33,640 nucleotides of DNA from CAIYYO01 sp049299895 (GTDB taxonomy: Archaea; Altiarchaeota; Altiarchaeia; IMC4; QMZM01). The position numbers were made by a program, and so were the translations under genes. The stretch spans positions 1 through 33,640 of the forward strand of contig JBAQYF010000025.1 in assembly GCA_049299895.1 (NCBI GenBank), written 5' to 3'. The notes under the pieces were generated by a model. That model searched no databases. It had not been told where the DNA came from and worked only from the letters and a program-made list of their open reading frames with translations. This document shows, in pieces, positions 7,809-15,672 of the stretch. Each line of letters begins with the position of its first letter. Positions within the stretch are counted from its first letter, which is position 1.

Positions 7809-7885
7809 TTTTACACTGGTATTATATTATTTTTCATCCCATATAAATCCTGATTAGTTCAATAATTATATTAGAGGATAGTTTG
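7809..7885. promoter_or_regulatory. Divergent promoter between the riboflavin reductase and the aroK operon
   Basis: This 77-bp AT-rich spacer contains a TTTATATGG element on the minus strand (about 7837-7845) for the reductase. On the plus strand, AATTATATTAG overlaps a GAGG Shine-Dalgarno-like site (7874-7877) 8 nt before the aroK ATG at 7886, so the plus-strand operon looks Shine-Dalgarno-led. Confidence 0.45.
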
Positions 7886-8755
7886 ATGGAAGGATTAGCA
7901 TGTGCGTACGGGGCGGCGTCCATCGCGAACGCCATTGCCACCGGGAAAGGGGCGGCATTCGGGATATCCCTCAAAACCGAGGCTGCCGTCAGGCTAAACG
8001 GCTCAGGGAAGATCAAGGGAAAAATAAAGGGTTTACCGGGAGAAGACACCCGTTTAATAGAGCTGTGCGCAAAAAAAGTACTGGAGCGATTCGATCCTGC
8101 GCTTGGCGCAAACATCGAGACAGTAAGCAACATACCTGTCGCATCCGGGCTCAAGAGCAGCAGCACGGCGGCTAATGCCGTCGTTCTAGCAGCGTATTCT
8201 GCGGCCGGAAAGGGGGAAAAAGGCGTAAGGCTGACGGATAATGAACTACTGGACATAGCAATCGATGCTGCGCTGGAGGCGAAAGTCACGATCACCGGGG
8301 CATATGACGACGCTGCGGCCTCCTATTATGGGGGCTACGTCATAACGGACAACGCTAAAAGGGGTATAATAAAAAAAGGGCGGATGGATGGAAGCCTGCA
8401 CGTTGTCGTATACGTTCCGGAGGAGAGGAGCTACACTGCGAAGGTAGACGTGGAAAAATGCCTGCTCCTGAGAGGGGCCGCTCTCCTGGCATGGAAGGAA
8501 GCGTTAAACGGATCCCGTTACACCGCACTCACCGCAAACGGCCTGGTATATTCCGCGGCTTTGGGCTGCGATACGAGAATACCCCTGGCTGCTCTTTCCG
8601 CGGGCGCCCTCGCATCGGGTATCTCCGGCAAGGGGCCGTCCGTCGTCGCCCTGACAAAGGATGACCCGGAAAAGATAATTTCCGCCTGGGAGGAATTTTC
8701 CGGGAGGGCTATAACGTGCAGGATAAACAACACCAAAGCAGCCATACTGGAATGA
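7886..8755 (+). CDS. aroK: Archaeal shikimate kinase (GHMP family)
   Basis: 289 residues from the ATG at 7886. A TTG three bases earlier is in frame, but the ATG is better spaced from GAGG. Archaeal shikimate kinases belong to the GHMP superfamily, unrelated to bacterial AroK, and phosphorylate shikimate with ATP in the chorismate pathway. The glycine-rich ATP-binding motif 2 is visible as PVASGLKSSSTAANAV at about 88-103, motif 1-like GKGAAFGISLKTEA near 22-35, and motif 3 as SGKGPSVVALT at about 248-258. ITGAYDDAAAS around 137-147 is also characteristic. It heads a four-gene operon, and its stop overlaps the next start (ATGA). Confidence 0.9.
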   Translation: MEGLACAYGAASIANAIATGKGAAFGISLKTEAAVRLNGSGKIKGKIKGLPGEDTRLIELCAKKVLERFDPALGANIETVSNIPVASGLKSSSTAANAVVLAAYSAAGKGEKGVRLTDNELLDIAIDAALEAKVTITGAYDDAAASYYGGYVITDNAKRGIIKKGRMDGSLHVVVYVPEERSYTAKVDVEKCLLLRGAALLAWKEALNGSRYTALTANGLVYSAALGCDTRIPLAALSAGALASGISGKGPSVVALTKDDPEKIISAWEEFSGRAITCRINNTKAAILE

Positions 8756-9141
8756 AGGTCATAAACAATACGTCGATGGATGCGAGCATGCTTGGCGTTC
8801 TCGTGAGAGAATACGACACGGAGAATGTGACAGTGTACCTAAAGAACACCCGGGCAGGGTCGCAGACACCTTACAGCGGAGTATGTTATTATAAACTGGG
8901 AAAGATCCGCGTCTCGGTGAATCCCATGAACTTATATCCTGTGCCGATACGCGTGGGTTCGCCATTCGACAGGAGCTCCTGGGAGTATTACATGATGAAG
9001 ACCCCGGAAGAGTTGATGCATTTTGTTTTTCTCCACGAGATATCGCATTACCTGGACTACAGGAACGGGATACCCGTCCGGTGCAAGCAGACGAAGGCAG
9101 ACACGTTCGCGTTGAAGAAACTGGGATTCATAGACTCATAA
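8752..9141 (+). CDS. Small HExxH putative zinc metallopeptidase-like protein
   Basis: 129 residues, with ATG at 8752 overlapping the aroK stop. The only strong motif is FLHEISHYLDYRNG near the C-terminus (about 97-110), an HExxH zinc-site signature. EELMHFVFLHE before it and the TKADTFALKKLG segment after it, which may supply the third ligand, recall SprT/minigluzincin-like small metallopeptidases. There is no signal peptide, so it is probably cytoplasmic. Placement inside a tightly coupled operon with aroK, yjbQ and nadE gives no clear substrate. I do not recognise a named family. The metallopeptidase call rests on the HExxH signature alone. Confidence 0.65.
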   Translation: MKVINNTSMDASMLGVLVREYDTENVTVYLKNTRAGSQTPYSGVCYYKLGKIRVSVNPMNLYPVPIRVGSPFDRSSWEYYMMKTPEELMHFVFLHEISHYLDYRNGIPVRCKQTKADTFALKKLGFIDS

Positions 9142-9149
9142 ACATAAAA

Positions 9150-9569
9150 ATGGTCGTGCACACTAAAAGGATATCCGTTGATTTGGAGGCGGAAACCGGC
9201 ATAGAAGACATAACCGGACAGTTGTTCGACGCCGTAACGGAAAGCGGGGCAAAGAAAGGCGTTGTTACAGTGTTCATGATTGGTTCCACGGGAGCAATAA
9301 CGACTATGGAATATGAGCCGGGCCTAAAAAAAGACATACCAAGAGCGCTCGAAGTTATCGCGCCTTCAGGCATCCCCTACGAGCACCATAAAACCTGGGG
9401 CGACGCCAACGGGAAAAGCCATGTGAGGAGCGCATTGATCGGCTGCAGCCTGTCTGTTCCATTCGTTGACGGGAAGCCCGTCCTGGGCACGTGGCAGCAG
9501 GTCGTCGCATTGAATCTGGATACCTCCGCGCGTAAAAGGGAGATAATACTGCAGGTTTTGGGTGAATGA
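9150..9569 (+). CDS. yjbQ: YjbQ/UPF0047 family protein (secondary thiamine-phosphate synthase type)
   Basis: 139 residues from the ATG at 9150, which begins MVVHTKRISVDL as in the family. A longer in-frame extension would overlap the upstream gene and lacks similarity. The UPF0047 signature is clear: GVVTVFMIGSTGAITTME, then YEHHKTWGDANGKSHVRSA and LGTWQQVV. These histidines form the conserved active-site cleft. E. coli YjbQ has weak thiamine-phosphate synthase activity; the in vivo role is not settled. It lies 8 bp after the HExxH gene, and its end overlaps the nadE start, so it is part of the aroK operon. Confidence 0.9.
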   Translation: MVVHTKRISVDLEAETGIEDITGQLFDAVTESGAKKGVVTVFMIGSTGAITTMEYEPGLKKDIPRALEVIAPSGIPYEHHKTWGDANGKSHVRSALIGCSLSVPFVDGKPVLGTWQQVVALNLDTSARKREIILQVLGE

Positions 9570-10372
9570 TGAAAAAACTGTTACTTGGAAGAGAGGAACT
9601 AGCTTCCTGCCGGAAGACCATTGAAAATAGCATCCGTGACTATGTAAGATCATCCGGGGCGTCGGGTGCCGTACTCGGCCTGTCCGGGGGCATTGATTCG
9701 GCCCTGGTCTGCAAACTGGCCTGCGGGTCCGGGATCAAAGTGCACGCATTGATAATGCCGGAGGATTCGATATCCAGTGAGAGGGACGTGCTGGACGCAG
9801 TCGATCTCGCAAAAGACTGCGGCGTATCATACAGCATGATAAAGATCAACAAGGCAGTAAATGCATTTGATTCTTCGTTTCCCTGGGGGGATTATGAGCC
9901 TTCCAGGCGGACTCCCGCGTTGGGCAATGCGAAGGCCCGGGTGAGGATGACATACAATTATCTGGCCGCAAACTGCGGGAACCTGCTTGTCCTTGGTACG
10001 GGGAACAGGACCGAGATACTCCTGGGCTATGCCACGAAGTACGGCGATGCAGGCGTCGATATGCAGCCCATCGGCGCGCTTTATAAGACCCAGGTCCGGC
10101 AGATGGCAGCCTGTGTGGGCGTGCCGCAGAGGATAATCGACAAGGCCCCTACTGCGGGCCTGTGGACTGGCCAGACGGACGAAGGGGAGTTGGGAGCAAA
10201 GTATGAAGACATGGACCGGGTACTCTTCTTCCTGGCGGAAGAAAATAGGAGCGTTTCGGATACTGCAAAACAGGCCGCAGTTGACGAGGCCCTCGTTGTG
10301 CGCCTGCGGGAGCGCATGATCAGGAACGAACACAAGAGGGCTCTTCCCCAGGTGGTCGGATTATTTGATTGA
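9566..10372 (+). CDS. nadE: NH3-dependent NAD+ synthetase
   Basis: 268 residues, the length of the single-domain ammonia-dependent NadE, without the N-terminal nitrilase (glutaminase) domain. The enzyme amidates nicotinate adenine dinucleotide to NAD+ using ATP. The PP-loop motif LGLSGGIDSALVCKLA is at about 38-53. GTGNRTEILLGYATKYGDAG at about 148-167 and KAPTAGLWTGQTDEGELG at about 200-217 are characteristic substrate-binding segments. The start overlaps the yjbQ stop (ATGATGA), giving a choice of two adjacent ATGs. The 3' end overlaps the convergent LOG-like gene by 12 bp. Confidence 0.95.
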   Translation: MMKKLLLGREELASCRKTIENSIRDYVRSSGASGAVLGLSGGIDSALVCKLACGSGIKVHALIMPEDSISSERDVLDAVDLAKDCGVSYSMIKINKAVNAFDSSFPWGDYEPSRRTPALGNAKARVRMTYNYLAANCGNLLVLGTGNRTEILLGYATKYGDAGVDMQPIGALYKTQVRQMAACVGVPQRIIDKAPTAGLWTGQTDEGELGAKYEDMDRVLFFLAEENRSVSDTAKQAAVDEALVVRLRERMIRNEHKRALPQVVGLFD

Positions 10373-10855
10373 TCCAAGCGCTTTTTTTACTGCATCCGCG
10401 GGTTTTGCGTTGAGGATCTTTTCTTTTATTCCCATCTTCTTGAGTTCTTCTTCTATGACATCCGCGACGCCTCCTGTTCCCGAGACCGCGATGACGGGTT
10501 TTCCCATGCATAGGGCAAGGGATAACTCGGATAACGTTCCGGGTCTTCCGTTTATGGCAATGAGCGCATCGGAGGATGACACTACTATGGAGTTCCTGGA
10601 ATGCCCCATCCCGGTGGTTATGGCAATATCGATGTAAGCATTGCCTTCCGTCTTGTCATACGACGGGAGTATTCCCACAACAATGCCCCCGGCAAGGCTT
10701 GCGCCCCGGGAAGCGGCTTCCATGACGCCGCCTCTTCCGCCGCATATAAGGACAGACCCTGTTTTGGCTATGTCCCTGCCTATTTTTTCAGATATCCGTG
10801 AAACTGCAGGAGTAATCACTCCATCAGCACCAATTACGCCGATCCTTGTTTTCAT
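10361..10855 (-). CDS. LOG/SLOG-family Rossmann protein (TIGR00725-like)
   Basis: 164 residues. A Rossmann-like nucleotide-binding fold of the lysine-decarboxylase-like LOG/SLOG superfamily is indicated by ICGGRGGVMEAASRGA at about 37-52 and INGRPGTLSELSLAL at about 100-114, the PGT-x2-E motif of LOG phosphoribohydrolases. A GMGHSRNSIVV segment matches this subgroup. Plant and bacterial LOGs cleave nucleoside monophosphates to the base. This shorter subgroup is biochemically undefined. Its ATG overlaps the stop of the giant coiled-coil gene (ATGA), which implies translational coupling. Confidence 0.8.
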   Translation of the reverse strand: MKTRIGVIGADGVITPAVSRISEKIGRDIAKTGSVLICGGRGGVMEAASRGASLAGGIVVGILPSYDKTEGNAYIDIAITTGMGHSRNSIVVSSSDALIAINGRPGTLSELSLALCMGKPVIAVSGTGGVADVIEEELKKMGIKEKILNAKPADAVKKALGSIK

Positions 10856-13800
10856 GCCGGGCTGTTCGTTGCGCCTTCCAGTATCTCCTGTATCTGGTTC
10901 ACTCCGAAGAATTGATCGTCGAAGGGAATGTTCTCTTTTTTGAGCTGCGCAACAATTAGGTCTCGCAGACTACTTTCCAGGGCGTTCTTCCTTACCGTCG
11001 CGTCTTTGAGATTGTTTCTTATAACGCCCTGTTTCTCGGTTATGTCCTCCTTCTTTTTATTTATCCGGGCCTGTAGTTCGGAGACCTGTTTATCTTTCTC
11101 CGAGAGATGCGCGTCTATTTCTTCCTTTCGGTTGTCGAGCTCTTTTACTTCCGAATCAAGCGTGTTTACCGTCTCTTCCATCCGGGCTATTTCTTCCTGT
11201 ATCTGCGTACTCTGCAGTATGATCTCTGATAGTTCCTTTTCCAGGACGCTTCTTTCTCCCAGGACGTATTCTACTTTCTTTCCCATTTCCTCCTTCTCTT
11301 TGTCCAGGCTTTCCAGCCGGTCCAGTATCGCCTTGCGCTTTTCCGCGATGCCGTCGGTCTTGTCCTTTATCTGGGAACGCGTTACCCTGACGTATTCTTC
11401 CAGCTCGTTCTTCTTTCCCGTGAGCGCCTTTTCTTTCGAGAGCAGGTCTTTTAACTTCTCATCGATGTTGTTTATTTTCTCCTCCAGGTAGGAAAGATTG
11501 TCCTTTAGGCTGATAAGGGTCTTCTCGGAGGAATTAAGCTGTTTTTCTATCCCAGCCCTGCTATTCATGACCTCCCCGAACCTGGTGCGCAGGCTTTTAC
11601 GGCTGATCGTTATGTCTTCCAGCTTCTTTAGTATCGCTGCCTTCTGCCGTAGTATGTTCTCGTATTTCGCCTCCGCAGAGGCCTTGCTTGTCTTGGTATT
11701 ATCCAATTGACGGCGGTTGTTGTCGAGCGATATCTTCATGTCGCTTTCCCTGTTTCGCGTTTCCTGTATCCTGTTGGAGAGATCCGATGAGGCCTTCTCG
11801 TTTACGATTATCTCTTTTTCTACGTAGGATATCTGGCCTTCGACCTCCTTTAACGTCTCAAGGAATATCTTTTGCTGCGCATCGAGGGCCTGCTTTTCCG
11901 CCTGGTTCATTGCGAGTTTTATGCTCTGCTTGCCTGCGAGGGCGGCTACTTCCTCTTCGATGGCTTTCTTGCGGTTCTCCGCATCTTCCAGTTTCTTTCG
12001 GATGTTCCCTTTGACGCGCTTAGCCTCCAAAAGATCCTCTTCCAGCTTGAAGCGCTCGCGTTTCGCGTCTTCCAGGGTCTTTGCGATGCGCTCGTCTTCA
12101 AGGGAGAATTCTTTTTCCTTTGCCTCCAGTTCCTTGAGGGATGAATTGAATCGCCCGAATTCCTGCTCTATTGAGACTATCTCGTTTTTCAGGTCTTCCG
12201 CCTTCTTTTCCAGGGGCGTTAAGTCTTCTTCCAGTTTGAGGCGATCCTTCATCAGGTCCGAGAACTGCATGCGCAGCTCTTTCTGCTTTTCTTCGACATC
12301 CTTAAAACTCGCGTTGACGCAGTTGTATTCCGATAGGACCGTGTTCTTGTTTGCCTCCACTTCAAGCTTCTTCTTGCGGTTCTCCTCAAGCTCTTTTTCG
12401 ACAATCCCGCGATCCCTTTTTACGCCGGACTCCTTTGCTTTAAGCTGCTTCAGCTCGGTTGAGAGCGTCGCTACCAGGCGTTCGAGCTTTTCTATCTCGT
12501 CTTTGGTCTCACGCGATTCGGTGACGGCATTCTCCAGCCGGCTCTCCAGTTTTTCGCGTTCCGATATCAGTTTCTTTATCCTCAAAGACATTTCCGCCTT
12601 GCGGGGATCGGTATCTTCCAGCCTCTTTTTTATTTCCTCCCGGCGCTCCACGAGGGATGTTTTCTTATGTTCTATTTCCTGTTGTATCTTCTCCAGGCGG
12701 GAAAAGTCTTCGTCCTTCTTTTTCTGTATACTCTCCCGTTCGACGGCATAAGAAGAGGATTTTTGCGTGAGCCCCTTTATCTCTTCGTCGTATTCCTTTA
12801 TCCGGGCTTCAGAGCTTACGACTTCTTGTTTTGCGCTGTCCAGATCGGTCCGGAGAGATGCCAGTTTCTTGTCTTCTTTTGATATCTCGTCTATGAGTTC
12901 GCGACCCGTTGACCTGATCTCTGCGAGTAGTTTCTCCCTTTTCTCCCCCCGGTTTTTCTCTTCTTCCTGCTTCTTTCGCAGTTCCTCTTCTTTTTGTTTC
13001 AGGTCTTCCTCGCGCTTCTTGAATTCTTCGGTGCTCTGGTATTTGAGTTCCTCGGAGACTTTTTTTCTCATCTCCTCTTCCCTGCGCTTAATCTCCTCGT
13101 CCTGCCTGAGGGCTTCTTCTTCCTGCTTTGCCCGCAGCTCCTCCTCCATCTTTTTGCGCAGTTCCTCTTCTTTTCGCTTAAGCTCTTCCTCGCGCTGATG
13201 GGATTCTATCTCCTTGCGGCTGCGCATGTCCTCTTCCATCTTCCTGCGCATCTCCTCTGCCTTCTTCTTGTACTCTTCCTCGCGCTTCCTTATCTCGGCT
13301 TCTTTCCGGGACCGAAGCTCGGACTCCATCCTCGCACGCATGTCCTCTGTTTTCTTCTTGAGCTCTTCTTCCTGGCGCTTCTGATCCTGCTCCTTCTGTA
13401 TCCTGAATTCCTCTTCCATGTGCCTGCGCATCTCGTCGGCCTTTTTCTTGAGCTCTTCTTCCTGGCTGCGCAATTCCTCTTCTTTCTTTACCCGGAGCTC
13501 CTCCTCCATCTTCCTGCGCAGTTCCTCCGATTTCCACAGCTTCTCCAGATCGTCTTTTACCTTGCGCAGCTCCTCGGATTCGGCGGCGGCCTGGGCTTCT
13601 CCGGTGATCGCTTCCTGTTTTGCCAGCTCTTCGGCCTTTCTCTTCTCCAGTTCCACGAGCTCTGCTTCCTTCTTTTTGAGTTCGCTCTCCCTTCTTGAGT
13701 ATTCCTCTTCCTGCCCCTTTCTGCGGCTTTCTTCCTCGTTCTTCAGCTTCTCAAGGTCTCCTTTTACCTTGTTCAATTCGTCCTCTTCTTCCAGCTTGCG

Positions 13801-14286
13801 TTTCTCTTTTTCTTCCAGTTCGGTCTCTCTCTTGCGTAGTTCCACTTCCTTCCGGGAGAGTGCTTCAAGCTGCTTTCTTGCTTCTTCTATCTTCTTCATA
13901 TCGTCGCCGGAAAGGTCTGAATCGGGCCTGGCGGCGCCTTTTTTCTCCTGGATCTTCTTCTTCATCACGCCCAGGAGGCGTTCTATCTCCTTGGTCTCCA
14001 CACGCTCTTCTATCTTCTCTTCGGTAAGGGTTTCGTCGACCTTCTCCTGTATCTGCTCGCGGGAAATGGATGATTTGATCTTCTCTCCTTTCCTCAGGAT
14101 CTTGTCCCCGACGATAGAATAGTGTATCTCCAGAATCTTGTGCTCTACCAGTATCTTTACGAGGTTCTCCAGCGATTCCTCGTCGACGTCCAGCATCTTG
14201 GCAGCGTCGGCGAGCTTTATCTCTCCCCGTTTGCTGACGATGTTCACTAGAATGTTCAGACCGGTACGTATCCTGCTACTGGGCAT
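10852..14286 (-). CDS. Giant winged-helix coiled-coil protein (1144 residues)
   Basis: Residues 1 to about 75 form a winged-helix-like domain (RIRTGLNILVNIVSKRGEIK, DAAKMLDVDEESLENLVKIL). A short linker is followed by a highly charged E/K/R-rich helical repeat region at about 150-450, with many EEEL[RK]KK[ME]EE-like units. From about 450 to 1100 there is SMC-like heptad coiled coil with recurrent LE-x2-L segments. The tail ends FDDQFFGVNQIQEILEGA. I see no Walker A/B or ABC signature, so it is not an SMC/Rad50 ATPase. There are no membrane segments. The N-terminal domain is homologous to the 121-residue protein at 15259, on the other side of purC. It may be a DNA- or partner-tethered structural filament. 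I do not recognise a named family. Confidence 0.88.
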   Translation of the reverse strand: MPSSRIRTGLNILVNIVSKRGEIKLADAAKMLDVDEESLENLVKILVEHKILEIHYSIVGDKILRKGEKIKSSISREQIQEKVDETLTEEKIEERVETKEIERLLGVMKKKIQEKKGAARPDSDLSGDDMKKIEEARKQLEALSRKEVELRKRETELEEKEKRKLEEEDELNKVKGDLEKLKNEEESRRKGQEEEYSRRESELKKKEAELVELEKRKAEELAKQEAITGEAQAAAESEELRKVKDDLEKLWKSEELRRKMEEELRVKKEEELRSQEEELKKKADEMRRHMEEEFRIQKEQDQKRQEEELKKKTEDMRARMESELRSRKEAEIRKREEEYKKKAEEMRRKMEEDMRSRKEIESHQREEELKRKEEELRKKMEEELRAKQEEEALRQDEEIKRREEEMRKKVSEELKYQSTEEFKKREEDLKQKEEELRKKQEEEKNRGEKREKLLAEIRSTGRELIDEISKEDKKLASLRTDLDSAKQEVVSSEARIKEYDEEIKGLTQKSSSYAVERESIQKKKDEDFSRLEKIQQEIEHKKTSLVERREEIKKRLEDTDPRKAEMSLRIKKLISEREKLESRLENAVTESRETKDEIEKLERLVATLSTELKQLKAKESGVKRDRGIVEKELEENRKKKLEVEANKNTVLSEYNCVNASFKDVEEKQKELRMQFSDLMKDRLKLEEDLTPLEKKAEDLKNEIVSIEQEFGRFNSSLKELEAKEKEFSLEDERIAKTLEDAKRERFKLEEDLLEAKRVKGNIRKKLEDAENRKKAIEEEVAALAGKQSIKLAMNQAEKQALDAQQKIFLETLKEVEGQISYVEKEIIVNEKASSDLSNRIQETRNRESDMKISLDNNRRQLDNTKTSKASAEAKYENILRQKAAILKKLEDITISRKSLRTRFGEVMNSRAGIEKQLNSSEKTLISLKDNLSYLEEKINNIDEKLKDLLSKEKALTGKKNELEEYVRVTRSQIKDKTDGIAEKRKAILDRLESLDKEKEEMGKKVEYVLGERSVLEKELSEIILQSTQIQEEIARMEETVNTLDSEVKELDNRKEEIDAHLSEKDKQVSELQARINKKKEDITEKQGVIRNNLKDATVRKNALESSLRDLIVAQLKKENIPFDDQFFGVNQIQEILEGATNSPA

Positions 14287-14299
14287 CTTATATAGTATT

Positions 14300-14312
14300 T
14301 ATATATAGGTAT
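14300..14312 (-). promoter_or_regulatory. TATA-like element before the giant coiled-coil gene
   Basis: The minus strand reads ACCTATATATAAATAC in the 25-bp spacer after purC, about 15-25 bp before the ATG at 14286. It could give the giant gene its own start within the operon, though the spacing is slightly short for a leaderless start. Confidence 0.35.
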
Positions 14313-15223
14313 TAATTAACTTTCGCTTTTCCGCTCCGAGAAAGCTTTGCGCCGGTTATCCTGCAATAGGCTTCCAGGTATCGCCTGGATGTCTTTTCCA
14401 CGATGTCATCCGGGAGATTAGGCGCAGGCGGTTTTTTGTCCCATTTTACGCTCAAAAGATAGTCTCGCACGAACTGTTTATCGAAACTATCCTGGGCACC
14501 GCCGGGCGCATATTTATCAGCGTCCCAGAAACGGGAAGAATCCGGGGTAAGCAGTTCATCGATGAGTATTATCTCTCCATCCCGTATCCCGTACTCGTAC
14601 TTGGAATCCGCGAGTATTATCCCTCCCTTCTTTGCGCGCAGGGCGCCCTTTTCGTATACCCTCAGGGATAATTCCGAGAGTTCCCCGGTCAATTCCTTTC
14701 CTATGAGTTCAGCCATCCGCGCAACGCTGATATTCTCGTCGTGCCCTGAGTCGGACTTCATGGCAGGAGTGAACAACGGAGAAGGCAGTGCGTCGCTCTC
14801 TCTTAAGCCGCGGGGCATCGATTCACCGCAGACCGTGCCGCTTTCTTTGTATTCCTTCCATGCGGAACCGGAGATATAGCCGCGTACGACGCATTCGATG
14901 TCTATCCTCCTTGCCTTTTTGACTAGCATCGAACGGCCAGCAAGAACGGAGGCATGTTCCGGAAGATCCCCGGGATAATCCGATACGTCCGCAGAGATCA
15001 GGTGGTTTTTGACCACGCCGGACATGTGTTTGAACCAGTAGACCGAGAGACCCGTGAGCACGGCTCCCTTGTAGGGGATGCCCGCCGGCAGTACGTAGTC
15101 GAATGCGGATATGCGATCAGTAGCAACCATCAGGAGTGCATCCCCAAGATCGTAAACGTCCCGAACCTTTCCCCTGGCAAAAAGCTTCAGCGGAAGATTT
15201 GTTTGCAGCACAACAGAATCCAT
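14312..15223 (-). CDS. purC: Phosphoribosylaminoimidazole-succinocarboxamide synthase
   Basis: 303 residues, the longer yeast-like type of SAICAR synthetase. It condenses CAIR with aspartate using ATP in de novo purine synthesis. The family signatures are GKVRDVYDLGDALLMVATDR at about 18-37, with SAFDYVLPAGIPYKG just after it, CVVRGYISGSAWKEY at about 111-125, and ILADSKYEYGI with IDELLTPDSSRFW near 198-230. All are intact, so the enzyme is probably active. It sits in a minus-strand run between two proteins that share a winged-helix domain. No other purine genes are next to it. Confidence 0.95.
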   Translation of the reverse strand: MDSVVLQTNLPLKLFARGKVRDVYDLGDALLMVATDRISAFDYVLPAGIPYKGAVLTGLSVYWFKHMSGVVKNHLISADVSDYPGDLPEHASVLAGRSMLVKKARRIDIECVVRGYISGSAWKEYKESGTVCGESMPRGLRESDALPSPLFTPAMKSDSGHDENISVARMAELIGKELTGELSELSLRVYEKGALRAKKGGIILADSKYEYGIRDGEIILIDELLTPDSSRFWDADKYAPGGAQDSFDKQFVRDYLLSVKWDKKPPAPNLPDDIVEKTSRRYLEAYCRITGAKLSRSGKAKVN

Positions 15224-15258
15224 GTTAACTAATTATATCCGGGCTTAAAAAAGTCATA

Positions 15259-15624
15259 TCAACTGCTGTCTTCTCCTTCGATGGGCTGCTTGCGGTATTT
15301 TGAGTTCAGGAGCTCTTCGGCTTTCCTGGCGGCGGCATTATCCTCCACCCTGGCCGAATCAAGGGCAGAACCTACTTTATCCGTTATGTCCTTGTGATAT
15401 ATGGTAGACTCGATAGCGGTTCCCTTTTTTATTATCCTCTCCCCGTCAGCCGAATATTCGATAGCAAGAACCCCCTTGTCCACGAGGACCTTTACAACTT
15501 CCACCAGGGATGCTTCATCCAGGTCGAACATCTTCGCGGCGTCGGAAAGAGATATCTGACCCCTGCGGTTCACCATGTTGACCAGGAGATTCAAAACGAT
15601 CCTGACACGATTAACGGAAGACAT
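15259..15624 (-). CDS. Small winged-helix protein, paralogue of the giant protein's N-terminus
   Basis: 121 residues. Positions 1 to about 75 align with the N-terminus of the 1144-residue protein: RVRIVLNLLVNMVNRRGQIS against RIRTGLNILVNIVSKRGEIK, and SDAAKMFDLDEASLVEVVKV against ADAAKMLDVDEESLENLVKI. Both continue with an Ile-rich strand and an E-S-[TS]-I segment. The remaining 45 residues are polar and helical. The domain looks like a DNA-binding winged helix, but it could mediate protein contacts. A TTTATATACC box (about 15654-15663) lies about 34 bp upstream. It may regulate, or cap, the giant protein (inference). Confidence 0.8.
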   Translation of the reverse strand: MSSVNRVRIVLNLLVNMVNRRGQISLSDAAKMFDLDEASLVEVVKVLVDKGVLAIEYSADGERIIKKGTAIESTIYHKDITDKVGSALDSARVEDNAAARKAEELLNSKYRKQPIEGEDSS

Positions 15625-15672
15625 TTTTTCTATGTATTAAATTAAATAAAGCAGGTATATAAACACGTTGAA

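Noticed and set aside
9081..9149. Upstream extension of YjbQ
   Set aside because: It overlaps the HExxH gene. The family start motif lies at the ATG at 9150.
10928..14122. Long Ser/Phe- or Leu-rich plus-strand frames opposite the giant coiled-coil gene
   Set aside because: They are complements of Glu/Lys-rich codons. Composition is non-protein-like and no start or promoter context supports them.
10852..14286. SMC or Rad50 ATPase
   Set aside because: Long coiled coil is present but no Walker A, Walker B or ABC signature is visible at either end.
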